15,815 bases of DNA, from positions 1-15,815 of the forward strand of contig JADGED010000036.1 in NCBI GenBank assembly GCA_016744555.1, in the 5' to 3' direction. Shown here in pieces: positions 6,774 through 14,316 of this stretch (position 1 is its first letter; the number at the start of each line of letters is the position of its first letter). Below the pieces are notes generated by a model. It did no database searches and was not told the origin of the DNA. It worked only from the letters and a program-made list of their open reading frames with translations. The position numbers and the translations under genes were made by a program. This stretch comes from Desulfuromonadaceae bacterium (GTDB taxonomy: Bacteria; Desulfobacterota; Desulfuromonadia; Desulfuromonadales; Geopsychrobacteraceae).

Positions 6774-8342
6774 CTACTTATGTCCCCGCTTAGCAAGCAT
6801 ATGCCACCCTTGTTTTATTTCGTCGACCCGAAACAAGTAACAACAGCCGAGATAAGTTAAAATACCTGCACCGATTGCAGCACTGAGAAATAACGATTTT
6901 TGCCACAGCAAACCGGTTTGCAACCAATCAACCATATCTAAAATATACACAACCACAACCGCCATAGCCATGCAGCTCGGAACGGCCTTCAATACCGGCA
7001 CATATAAAGATTTATGCAAAAAGGAACCTACCCTGCGCTGCAACAAAGATACCAGCAAAACAGCATTAAATAGAGAGGCTACAGTTAAAGCAACTGCCAA
7101 TCCAACAAAGCCATAGAACTGCATCAAAGTAATCCCCACTAGCAAATTCACTACCAAAGTCCAAAATGAAATTATCACTGGGGTACGAGTATCTTTTAGG
7201 GCATAGAAAGTTTGGGCGGCAATGCGGCTATAACCAACAAAGATTAGTCCCGGTGCATAACAAATTAAAGCCAGTGCCGTATTTTTTAAGGCAAGAATAT
7301 CAAATTCACCACCGAGGAAGAAAAGGGAATAGATTGGCTGAGCACAAACAATCAAACCAACAATTGCTGGGAGCGTAAACAGGGTAATCATTGTCATAGC
7401 AAAACGTAGTGATTGCTGAAGCCCAACAGTATCATCCTCAGCAACTTGACGGCTCATCATTGGTAACGCTGCTTGGGCAAGAGAAACAATAAAAATGCCC
7501 TGCGGAAATTCGAACAGTCGCTGGCCATAATAAAGGTATGACACGCTCCCCTCGGGAAGAAATGAAGCTAACAACCTAATGACAATAATATTAATTTGAT
7601 AGATAGCTACCCCAGCGATACCGGGTAACATCAAGGTCATGATTTTTCTCAGAAAGAAATCACTGCGAAAATTAAAGTTTAGTCGCAACTTAATTTTATA
7701 GCGACATAAAATTGGAAACTGTAGTAATAACTGAACTATCCCCCCCAAGATCACCCCAACAGCAAGGGCATAAATTGGTTGTTCAAACATCTGCCCGATA
7801 GTCAAAGCACTGATAATCATCGATAAGTTTAAAAATAGTGGCGACAACGATGGAAAGAAAAAGTGCCCCCGAACATTAAGAATACCGGTTAGTAATGCCA
7901 ACATCGACACCAAACCAATGTAGGGAAACATAATTCGGTTTAGTTGGTTAGTTAAGTGTAACTTCCCCTCAACTTGACCAAAGCCATAGCCGATTCCTTG
8001 CACAATCAAAGGTGAAAAGATTACCCCAATCGCAACAACCAACAACATAATCAGCAGCAACAAGGTAACACAGCGGTTCGCTAACTGCTGTGCCTCTTTT
8101 TCTCCACGTTGATGAAAAACTTCAGAATAAATTGGGACAAAAGCAGCAGTTAACGACCCTTCTCCAAAAAACCGGCGCAACAAATTCGGGATGGTAAAAG
8201 CCATAAAAAAAGCATCTGTCACCATGCCAGCACCAAAAATACGGGCAACAACAACATCACGAACCAAACCCGCAACTCTACTCATGGCAGTTGCTGATGC
8301 CATAACCAAAGTTGCTGCAGCAATTTTTCTCTTCTCACTCAT
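6774..8342 (-). CDS. murJ: Lipid II flippase MurJ
   Basis: A 522-residue polytopic membrane protein of the MOP superfamily, matching MurJ in length and in the dense succession of about 14 hydrophobic segments. The N terminus contains the conserved charged motifs TAMSRVAGLVRDVVVARIFG (Arg22, Arg28), TDAFFMAFTIPNLLRRFFGEGSL (Asp43, Arg56-57) and AAFVPIY. Later, LYYGQRLFEFPQGIFIVSLAQAALP is family-typical. It moves lipid-linked peptidoglycan precursor across the inner membrane. It has no close operon partner: it converges on fxsA at one end and diverges from rpsT at the other. The ATG has a weak purine stretch (TAAGAT) upstream; no promoter is clear in 8343-8423. Confidence 0.96.
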   Translation of the reverse strand: MSEKRKIAAATLVMASATAMSRVAGLVRDVVVARIFGAGMVTDAFFMAFTIPNLLRRFFGEGSLTAAFVPIYSEVFHQRGEKEAQQLANRCVTLLLLIMLLVVAIGVIFSPLIVQGIGYGFGQVEGKLHLTNQLNRIMFPYIGLVSMLALLTGILNVRGHFFFPSLSPLFLNLSMIISALTIGQMFEQPIYALAVGVILGGIVQLLLQFPILCRYKIKLRLNFNFRSDFFLRKIMTLMLPGIAGVAIYQINIIVIRLLASFLPEGSVSYLYYGQRLFEFPQGIFIVSLAQAALPMMSRQVAEDDTVGLQQSLRFAMTMITLFTLPAIVGLIVCAQPIYSLFFLGGEFDILALKNTALALICYAPGLIFVGYSRIAAQTFYALKDTRTPVIISFWTLVVNLLVGITLMQFYGFVGLAVALTVASLFNAVLLVSLLQRRVGSFLHKSLYVPVLKAVPSCMAMAVVVVYILDMVDWLQTGLLWQKSLFLSAAIGAGILTYLGCCYLFRVDEIKQGWHMLAKRGHK

Positions 8343-8423
8343 TTAAAAATCTTAATCCCTAACCGAGCCATGTTAACAAGCTGAAGATACGTATTTTTTT
8401 CGCTATCATTAAATTGTTATAAC

Positions 8424-8452
8424 TTGACAGGACAACAACATAACTTTACTAT
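8424..8452 (+). promoter_or_regulatory. Promoter of rpsT
   Basis: Perfect TTGACA (8424-8429), a 17-base spacer and TACTAT (8447-8452) as the -10. Transcription is predicted to begin near 8459, leaving a leader of about 43 bases before the GTG start. The optimal -35 and spacing suit a highly expressed ribosomal protein gene. Confidence 0.72.
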
Positions 8453-8501
8453 CGCAAAAAATTAACGCAGGAACATATAAAATAACAAGGAGAAACAATT
8501 C

Positions 8502-8765
8502 GTGGCAAACCACAAATCAGCAGAAAAACGTAACCGTCAAAACGTCGTAAGAAACGCTCGCAACACTCACATCCGTACCACCATGCGCAACTTGGTTAAG
8601 CAGGTACGCGAAGCAGTTACGGCTGGCGATAAAGATGCAGCTCAAGCAGCTTACACAAAAGCTCTTCCTTATATTGCTAAAACTGCAACTAAAGGGGTTA
8701 TTCACAAAGCAACTGCCAGCCGGAAAATTTCTCGGTTGACCAAGTTAGTTAATACCCTCAACTAA
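8502..8765 (+). CDS. rpsT: 30S ribosomal protein bS20
   Basis: An 87-residue, very basic protein with the bS20 opening ANHKSAEKRNRQ and a helical body ending in the conserved HKATASRKISRLTKLVNTL. It binds 16S rRNA in the body of the small subunit. Translation starts at GTG, preceded by a strong AAGGAG site (8487-8492). A non-AUG start on rpsT echoes E. coli, where the gene starts with UUG and is autoregulated at translation; similar control here is an inference. It is a one-gene transcription unit bounded by its own promoter and a terminator. Another small inverted repeat (8761-8779) overlaps the stop codon. Confidence 0.97.
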   Translation: MANHKSAEKRNRQNVVRNARNTHIRTTMRNLVKQVREAVTAGDKDAAQAAYTKALPYIAKTATKGVIHKATASRKISRLTKLVNTLN

Positions 8766-8787
8766 ATCTTCTATTTAGTTATATATT

Positions 8788-8822
8788 AAAGAGGAGGCTG
8801 CTTATCAGCCTCCTCTTTTTTT
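8788..8822. terminator. Intrinsic terminator shared by rpsT and holA
   Basis: A perfect 13-bp stem (8788-8800 with 8806-8818, core GAGGAGGCTG and CAGCCTCCTC) with a CTTAT loop leads into a run of T to 8822 in the rpsT direction. On the opposite strand the same stem follows the holA stop and is trailed by TTTAATATAT, weaker but usable. A bidirectional terminator for the convergent genes is the simplest reading. Confidence 0.9.
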
Positions 8823-9813
8823 ATCTCTTAACCAGCCGGAGAATAAGCCCTTCAAGCAACGCATCTGCATCAGCACCACTCGACTTCATGGCTAAATCCG
8901 TTTCTAAAAATAACTCATAAATACGATTAAAATCTTTGCGGGAAAAACGTTTCCCCTGCTGCATCATTCCATTAACAACAAAGGGTGGCACTCCAGCAAT
9001 TTTTGCAATTTCATTTACCGGCCGCTTCTGTACTTGAAGTTCACGCACCATCCAAAGTTGACGGAAATGCCTTACCAACAAAAAAAGAATCTTTAGCGGG
9101 GCTTCTCCTGCTGCAGTTAGGCGCATAATTAAAGTTAATGCAGCACCGATATCACCATTACCAACAGCATTACCCAATGCAAAAATATTTTCTGAACGCC
9201 CTCTGGAAACGACAGCATGAACGTCTTTAATGTCGATCAAAGTAGCCGTACCAATATACAACGATAACTTATCTAACTCAGCATGAACCTCATGCAAATT
9301 ATTACCGACCAAAGCACTAAATAACTCTAATGCATCAGCAGAAATTTTCACATCGCGTTGATTAAGAATACCACGCACATAACCTGGAACCTCACGCTCG
9401 GCAAGAGGCTTAAACTCAACCAGCATGCCAGTTTTTTTAAAATGTTTAAAAAACTTACGGCGGCTATCAATCTTGTCTGCGATAAATAATAAACATGTTT
9501 CTGGGGCTGGTTCTTGGAGATATGTAAGTAATTTTTCTAGTTCAGCGGCAGGCAATAACTGAGCGTCTTTAACCGTTACTAAACGCTTAGCTGCAAACAT
9601 CGGATAGGTTAAAGCTGCCTCGAGAATTTCTGCAGCAGTTGCCTCTTTGCCATAAAACTGATTATCGTTAAAATCATCATTGGCAGTGGGCAAAGCCACC
9701 TCTCGAACAGCCCGTGCAGCGCGCTTAACTAGAAAATCTTCTTGCCCATATAGATAGATAAGCTGCGGAACTTGATTGCTACGCAGCTTACTAAATAATT
9801 CATCACTATTCAT
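8821..9813 (-). CDS. holA: DNA polymerase III delta subunit
   Basis: A 330-residue protein matching HolA in length and pattern. LIYLYGQEDFLVKRAARAVRE at the N terminus is the Walker-A-like loop region of delta. It is followed by the acidic ALTYPMFAAKRLVTVKDAQLL block, a central KLSLYIG/VVSRGRSENIFALGNAVGNGD segment and a helical C terminus (ILFLLVRHFRQLWMVRELQ). Delta opens the sliding clamp as part of the clamp loader. Its ATG lies 3 bases after the lptE stop codon without a good ribosome binding site, so translational coupling to lptE is likely. The stop codon abuts the shared terminator with rpsT. Confidence 0.92.
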   Translation of the reverse strand: MNSDELFSKLRSNQVPQLIYLYGQEDFLVKRAARAVREVALPTANDDFNDNQFYGKEATAAEILEAALTYPMFAAKRLVTVKDAQLLPAAELEKLLTYLQEPAPETCLLFIADKIDSRRKFFKHFKKTGMLVEFKPLAEREVPGYVRGILNQRDVKISADALELFSALVGNNLHEVHAELDKLSLYIGTATLIDIKDVHAVVSRGRSENIFALGNAVGNGDIGAALTLIMRLTAAGEAPLKILFLLVRHFRQLWMVRELQVQKRPVNEIAKIAGVPPFVVNGMMQQGKRFSRKDFNRIYELFLETDLAMKSSGADADALLEGLILRLVKR

Positions 9814-9816
9814 CGA

Positions 9817-10323
9817 TTAAAAATCGTCAAGTAACTGATAAAGAATCTCTTCTGCTAGACGCCTGCTTATTTCCTCGATCGCATCCTGCTCATAATCCTC
9901 CTGTAAACTTTTGTCATCAGCAGCATTATAGACCTTTTTCCAACTAATTTCCTTTTCCCATAATGGCAATTTAGTTTCTGTTGACACCAATGTCATGGTG
10001 ACAGTCATAGTAGCCCGAAATTCGCCGATATCATCATTCTGATCATATGATATTGCCTTGCTACTATAGTTGCTAACTACCCCTTGCAAAACCGCATCCG
10101 CTTCCTGAGAACTTTTTACCTGCACTATATTGCGGTTACGAGAAAAGACTTCGCTCACCATATTTGTCATTGTGTTTTCTAGCTGTGGTTCTGCTGTTTG
10201 ATTGATAAATAGAGGGATATAAACTTTTTCTACCCCACCTGGCAACGTTCCAGAATTACCCGGAAAATTATAACCACAAGCAACCAACCCAAACGCTAAA
10301 ACAAGTAAGCCAAATAATTTCAT
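9817..10323 (-). CDS. lptE: LPS-assembly lipoprotein LptE
   Basis: A 168-residue lipoprotein. A short signal peptide (residues 1-15, MKLFGLLVLAFGLVA) ends in a lipobox with Cys16, followed by GYNFPG, the CGY-type start seen in LptE relatives. The body matches the LptE pattern: VYIPLFINQTAEPQLENTM, then alternating strands such as ATMTVTMTLVS and a helical C terminus. LptE plugs the LptD barrel and helps deliver lipopolysaccharide to the outer leaflet, so this gene implies a diderm envelope. Its ATG directly follows the leuS stop (TAAATG), and holA follows 3 bases later. The leuS-lptE-holA order is shared with many Gram-negatives. Divergent family; identification rests on lipobox, length and context. 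Confidence 0.85.
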   Translation of the reverse strand: MKLFGLLVLAFGLVACGYNFPGNSGTLPGGVEKVYIPLFINQTAEPQLENTMTNMVSEVFSRNRNIVQVKSSQEADAVLQGVVSNYSSKAISYDQNDDIGEFRATMTVTMTLVSTETKLPLWEKEISWKKVYNAADDKSLQEDYEQDAIEEISRRLAEEILYQLLDDF

Positions 10324-12879
10324 TTATGCCACCACAATATTAATTAAGCGCCCAGGTACAACGATAACCTTACGCACCTGTTTGTCGGCAATAAAACGTT
10401 GTACATTTTCATCTGCTAGCGCTTCGGCTTCAATAGTTTCTTTATCTGCATCAACGGTGACAGTAATCTTTCCACGAACTTTACCATTTACCTGCACAAC
10501 CAAAGTAAGTTCAGTGGTAACCAATGCCGCTTCATCGACAGTGGGCCAACCACAAAGTTCAACCCCTTGCTGATGTCCCAGTACTTGCCATAACTCTTCA
10601 CAAATATGGGGAACAAATGGATTTAACATCACCACAGTAGCTTCAAGAGCTTCACGCAAAACACCTGGATGGTCTTGCTTCGGCTTAAATGCATAAATGG
10701 CATTAACTAGCTCCATTACAGCTGCAATGGCGGTATTAAAGTGGAAGCTACCATCTATATCGGCACTAACTTTTTTAATAGTCTGATTTGTTTTACGCCG
10801 TAGGTCAACTGCATCACCAGAAACTGTCGCAGGAACTTCAACTCCAGAAATCAATTCCAAGTTATCATTTACAGCACGCCAAACTCGATTTAAGAAACGG
10901 TAACACCCTTCAACTCCTTGCTCATTCCACTCCAAATCTTTTTCTGGCGGAGCAGCAAACAAAGAGAATAGACGAGCGGTATCGGCACCATATTGTTCAA
11001 TCAATTGATTCGGGTCGATAACATTCTTTTTCGACTTACTCATTTTTTCGGTACGACCCAACACAATCGGCTTATTACACAAGGTGCAGTTACCGTCATC
11101 AACTTGTTCTGGATACAACCAGCCATGTTCTTCACAACGTTGTGTCTCTTTACAAACCATCCCCTGCGTCAACAGATTTGTAAACGGCTCGTCGACATCG
11201 ATCATATCAAGGTCACGCAAAATTTTGGTGAAAAAACGCGCATACAAAAGGTGCATAACGGCATGCTCAATACCACCGATGTATTGATCTACTGGCAACC
11301 AATAGTTGGCAGCATCCTTATCCAATGGTCCGTCAGTGTGGCCTGGGCAAGTATAACGAGCAAAATACCAAGAACTCTCAACAAAAGTATCAAAGGTATC
11401 AGTTTCTCTCTTTGCTATTTTTCCACACTTAGGGCAATTTGCCTGTAAGAAAGCAGCGTGTGAGGCCAGCGGAGAGCCCCCTTCACCAGTCAATTCAACA
11501 TCAGTTGGTAGCTTGACCGGCAAATCCGTTTCAGGCACAGGAACAGCACCACAATCATCACAATAAATAATCGGTATCGGTGTTCCCCAATAACGCTGCC
11601 TCGACACACCCCAGTCACGCAAACGGTAATTAACAGTCTTACGACCGTTACCTTGTTCATCAAGGAAGGTCGCTATCCCCTCTTTTGCAGTTTCATTATC
11701 TTTCCCATCAAACTGGCTAGAGTTAGTCAAAACACCACTACCAGTAAAAGCTTCTTCCATTGTGTCGCCATCAAGCACTTCACCTTCTGGCTGAATTACA
11801 ACCCGAATAGGCAACTCATATTTCTTTGCGAACTCAAAATCGCGTTGATCATGAGCAGGAACTGCCATTACAGCACCGGTGCCATAATCCATCAAAACAA
11901 AGTTAGCGAGGAAAACTGGTATTTTTTCACCATTTAATGGATTGATACAATATGAACCAGTAAAAATACCTTTTTTCTCTAAATCACCGCTAGTTCTATC
12001 ACCCTTATCCTGACGAGCTACATCGTCAATAAAGGCTTCAACATCGGCCTTTTGATCTGATGTAATTAAATCTTTCGCCTGCGGATGCTCAGGAGCTAAA
12101 CTCATGAACGTTGCACCGTATAAGGTATCCGGACGGGTGGTAAAAACTTTAATTTTTTCCGCTTGATCCGCTACAGTAAACTCAATTTCACAACCGTAAC
12201 TCTTACCAATCCAATTCCGTTGCATTGCCAGAACACGTTCAGGCCAGCCGGAAAGTTTATCGGTCCATTCGAGTAGCTCATCTGCATAATCAGTTATTTT
12301 AAAAAACCATTGCTCCAGTTCTTTGGGTTGAACTTCATTGTGACACCGCCAGCAGCAACCATCCTCAACCTGTTCATTTGCAAGGACAGTGTTACAATCG
12401 TTACACCAATTAACCGACGAGCCTTTTTTATAAGCCAGTCCCCGTTCGTACATTTTCAAAAAAACTAGCTGTTCCCAACGGTAATAATCGGCATCACAGG
12501 TCGCAAATTCCCGTTGCCAATCGTATGAAAGACCAATCCGCTGCAATTGCACGCGCATGCTATCAATATTTTCATAGGTCCACTTAGCAGGATGAATGCC
12601 ATGTTCTATGGCCGCATTTTCCGCTGGCATACCAAAAGCATCCCAACCCATCGGATGAAGAACATTAAATCCCTGCATGCGTTTAAATCTAGCAACTACA
12701 TCACCGATGGCATAATTACGGACATGTCCCATATGAATCCTACCAGAAGGATAAGGAAACATTTCCAACAGATAATATTTTTCTTTATCGGAATCCATTG
12801 AGGCACAAAATGGTTGTTTTTCAATCCAGTTTTTTTGCCACTTAGCTTCTATATCATTGGGATTGTACAGATTTGACAT
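10324..12879 (-). CDS. leuS: Leucyl-tRNA synthetase
   Basis: An 851-residue class Ia synthetase of full length. The HIGH-type motif is HMGH (residues 49-52, in PYPSGRIHMGHVRNYA) and KMSKS is at 612-616. The CP1 editing domain contains the conserved TTRPDT (247-252) and GTGAVMAVPAHDQRD. Cysteine pairs in WCNDC and CCWRC, and in RCEEHGW/CTLC before KMSKS, are zinc-knuckle-like. It charges tRNA-Leu and hydrolyses mischarged products. I place the start at the ATG 12879 because GGAGGAATT precedes it perfectly and the protein then begins MSNLYNPNDIEAKWQ as in homologues. An in-frame ATG 54 bases upstream lacks both support and similarity. No T-box leader was found. It heads the leuS-lptE-holA operon. 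Confidence 0.97.
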   Translation of the reverse strand: MSNLYNPNDIEAKWQKNWIEKQPFCASMDSDKEKYYLLEMFPYPSGRIHMGHVRNYAIGDVVARFKRMQGFNVLHPMGWDAFGMPAENAAIEHGIHPAKWTYENIDSMRVQLQRIGLSYDWQREFATCDADYYRWEQLVFLKMYERGLAYKKGSSVNWCNDCNTVLANEQVEDGCCWRCHNEVQPKELEQWFFKITDYADELLEWTDKLSGWPERVLAMQRNWIGKSYGCEIEFTVADQAEKIKVFTTRPDTLYGATFMSLAPEHPQAKDLITSDQKADVEAFIDDVARQDKGDRTSGDLEKKGIFTGSYCINPLNGEKIPVFLANFVLMDYGTGAVMAVPAHDQRDFEFAKKYELPIRVVIQPEGEVLDGDTMEEAFTGSGVLTNSSQFDGKDNETAKEGIATFLDEQGNGRKTVNYRLRDWGVSRQRYWGTPIPIIYCDDCGAVPVPETDLPVKLPTDVELTGEGGSPLASHAAFLQANCPKCGKIAKRETDTFDTFVESSWYFARYTCPGHTDGPLDKDAANYWLPVDQYIGGIEHAVMHLLYARFFTKILRDLDMIDVDEPFTNLLTQGMVCKETQRCEEHGWLYPEQVDDGNCTLCNKPIVLGRTEKMSKSKKNVIDPNQLIEQYGADTARLFSLFAAPPEKDLEWNEQGVEGCYRFLNRVWRAVNDNLELISGVEVPATVSGDAVDLRRKTNQTIKKVSADIDGSFHFNTAIAAVMELVNAIYAFKPKQDHPGVLREALEATVVMLNPFVPHICEELWQVLGHQQGVELCGWPTVDEAALVTTELTLVVQVNGKVRGKITVTVDADKETIEAEALADENVQRFIADKQVRKVIVVPGRLINIVVA

Positions 12880-12966
12880 AATTCCTCCGCAACGGACTGC
12901 GACACCGTTACTTAAAAAATAAATAATAAGCAAAACTACTGCTAACTTCCACAGAGCACATACACG

Positions 12967-12985
12967 AAAACCGGCTAAAGCCGGT
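12967..12985 (-). terminator. Probable terminator between infA and leuS
   Basis: On the minus strand ACCGGC and GCCGGT pair (6 bp) around TTTA and run into TTTTCG. The stem is short and the T-tract is only four bases, so efficiency is doubtful. It lies about 70 bases after the infA stop in the 172-base gap 12880-13051; the remainder is AT-rich and must hold any leuS promoter, which I could not assign. Confidence 0.5.
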
Positions 12986-13051
12986 ATCGTTAATTAAAGC
13001 CTAAATTATCCTCTTATCTTTTAATAATAAAACAAGAGAACTTAAATTTGT

Positions 13052-13270
13052 TTATTTAGCCCGATAGGTAATCCGACCGCGAGTTAAATCGTACGGTGAC
13101 AATTCAACTGTAACGCGATCACCCGGGAGTATACGAATATAATACTTACGCATTTTTCCTGAAATATGCGCAGTAACAACATGATCATTGTCAAGTTTAA
13201 CCCGAAACATAGCATTCGGTAACGGTTCTACAACAATACCTTCAACTTCAATAGCTTCTTCTTTAGCCAA
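13052..13270 (-). CDS. infA: Translation initiation factor IF-1
   Basis: A 72-residue OB-fold protein, the standard IF-1 length. It contains IEVEGIVVEPLPNAMFRVKLDN, the highly conserved HISGKMRKYYIRILPGDRVTVELSPYDLTRGRI and a basic end. IF-1 binds the 30S A site during initiation. The start codon is TTG at 13270-13268. An AGGAGG site lies 5 bases upstream, and an in-frame TAG just above that site excludes any earlier start. The combination of a weak start codon with an ideal Shine-Dalgarno sequence is notable. It is expressed from a candidate promoter at 13321-13348 and is flanked by signalling genes rather than by the ribosomal protein operon. Confidence 0.97.
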   Translation of the reverse strand: MAKEEAIEVEGIVVEPLPNAMFRVKLDNDHVVTAHISGKMRKYYIRILPGDRVTVELSPYDLTRGRITYRAK

Positions 13271-13320
13271 CTGCGCCTCCTAAATATAAATCTTTATATA
13301 AACAACTAATCAATTTAGTC

Positions 13321-13348
13321 TTATTACACGTAAACACTGGACTGTCAA
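13321..13348 (-). promoter_or_regulatory. Candidate promoter of infA
   Basis: Perfect TTGACA (13348-13343) followed after 16 bases by TAATAA (13326-13321), an imperfect -10. Transcription would start near 13314, leaving a leader of about 44 bases. It lies in the 112-base gap behind the first receiver gene, so infA is probably independently transcribed. Confidence 0.5.
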
Positions 13349-13382
13349 GCCAAACGGTAAGCGAAACAGTGATCTAACACCG

Positions 13383-13763
13383 TTACCTCTCTGGATCGAG
13401 AAGCCGACGTGTTACCGCTATCAATTTTGACGTCTGTAGTGGTTTAGTCAGATAATCGCTTGCCCCACTCGACATTGCCTGCTCACGGGTCATATCAGAC
13501 CCCTCTGTAGTAATTACAACGATCGGAAGATTCTCATAGGCAGGATCTTTACGAATCAAGCCAACTAACCTCAAGCCATCCATGATCGGCATATTAACAT
13601 CAGTTAAAAGCAGATCATACCTTCTCTCTGACAACTGTTTCAATGCAGCTACACCATCGGTAGCTTGATCTATCGTTAAAGCAGAAAACCGTTGCAAAGC
13701 AAAAGTAATAAATTGTCGCATAGTCGGTGAATCATCAACAACCAAAATTCTAGCAGCATGCAT
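13383..13763 (-). CDS. CheY-like single-domain response regulator (1)
   Basis: A 126-residue stand-alone receiver domain. The acidic pocket is Asp10-Asp11 in ILVVDDS, the phospho-acceptor is Asp55 in LLLTDVNMPIMDG, the switch Thr is Thr85 in VVITTEG and the conserved lysine is Lys107 in YLTKPLQ. The DDSPTMRQF and TDVNMPIMDG sequences are closer to chemotaxis-type CheY than to OmpR-type receivers. No DNA-binding or enzymatic output follows, so it must act through a protein partner or as a phosphate relay. Only a weak ribosome binding site precedes the ATG. It is the last of three minus-strand signalling genes, 108 bases after the second receiver. No histidine kinase lies in the window. Confidence 0.92.
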   Translation of the reverse strand: MHAARILVVDDSPTMRQFITFALQRFSALTIDQATDGVAALKQLSERRYDLLLTDVNMPIMDGLRLVGLIRKDPAYENLPIVVITTEGSDMTREQAMSSGASDYLTKPLQTSKLIAVTRRLLDPER

Positions 13764-13809
13764 TTTCTACTTTAATACTCCATTTAACATAAAATAAAAC
13801 GATAGTAAC

Positions 13810-13816
13810 GGGGGGG
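13810..13816. repeat. Seven-base G/C homopolymer upstream of receiver 1
   Basis: A run of seven G (C on the coding strand) lies 47 bases before the ATG of the first receiver gene in otherwise AT-rich DNA. It falls between a TTGCTA and a TATCGT hexamer spaced 16 bases apart on the minus strand, both poor promoter matches. A length-variable tract here could alter promoter spacing, but this is only a possibility. Confidence 0.35.
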
Positions 13817-13871
13817 ATAATAGCAAGCCAATTATAATCTTGTACAAAAACTGAACATCTATAAAACTTAA

Positions 13872-14237
13872 CTAACTCAATAATTTTTCAATTGTTGCCA
13901 TTACCATCGCAGACTTAAATGGCTTAGTGATATATTCTTCAGCACCCACCTCTTTACCACGAGCCATATCTTCAGGATTTTTTCTAGCCGTAAGAAGAAT
14001 GACGGGTATATGATTAGTTTCTACATTATTCTTTATTCTGGTGCAGACCTCAAATCCATCCATCTCTGGCAGCATAATATCGAGCAAGATTAAATCTGGA
14101 GCTTCTCTTGAAATTGCTTCAAGTGCTGCCAATCCAGTTGTTGCCCCTTGTACCAAATAACCCTTCGTTGTCAAAAGAATGCTTTCTAGCTTTAACAAAC
14201 TTTCTTCATCCTCAACAATGAGAATTTTCTTCTGCAT
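13872..14237 (-). CDS. Single-domain response regulator (2)
   Basis: A 121-residue receiver with Glu9-Asp10-Glu11 in ILIVEDEE, phospho-acceptor Asp53 in LILLDIMLPEMDGFE, Thr83 in VILLTARKNPED and Lys105 in YITKPFKS. These features resemble the receivers of PleD/DivK-like or OmpR-type proteins more than CheY, so it is not a recent duplicate of its neighbour. It has no output domain. A strong GGAGGT site lies 7 bases before the ATG. It sits 79 bases after the DUF4388 gene, with a possible extended -10 promoter and a 5-bp palindrome (14251-14263) in the gap. It could phosphorelay to, or bind, the adjacent DUF4388 protein. Confidence 0.92.
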   Translation of the reverse strand: MQKKILIVEDEESLLKLESILLTTKGYLVQGATTGLAALEAISREAPDLILLDIMLPEMDGFEVCTRIKNNVETNHIPVILLTARKNPEDMARGKEVGAEEYITKPFKSAMVMATIEKLLS

Positions 14238-14275
14238 GATGTAAACCTCCGTATAGTTTATACTTAGCGGAAATA

Positions 14276-14284
14276 ATTATACCA
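14276..14284 (-). promoter_or_regulatory. Extended -10 promoter candidate for receiver 2
   Basis: The minus strand reads TGGTATAAT, a perfect TATAAT with the upstream TG of an extended -10 element. There is no recognisable -35 at 17 bases, which extended -10 promoters can tolerate. Transcription would start near 14269, about 30 bases ahead of the ATG. Confidence 0.45.
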
Positions 14285-14316
14285 AACTCAAACAGAATAT
14301 GTGGGTTTCAATAAAT

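Noticed and set aside
6756..6780. Inverted repeat TAAGTAG/CTACTTA between fxsA and murJ as a terminator
   Set aside because: A 7-bp AT-rich stem with an 11-base loop and no T-run on either side is too weak to call.
10993..11448. Plus-strand open frames opposite leuS, including one of 151 codons
   Set aside because: LeuS is full length and motif-complete on the other strand. These frames show no recognisable domain and follow from the codon pattern of leuS.
12880..12933. Longer LeuS beginning at the ATG 12933
   Set aside because: The extra 18 residues do not resemble LeuS, and a perfect GGAGGA site precedes the ATG at 12879.
12880..13051. T-box riboswitch or tRNA upstream of leuS
   Set aside because: No T-box conserved sequence, specifier stem or tRNA cloverleaf was found; only a short terminator-like hairpin is present.
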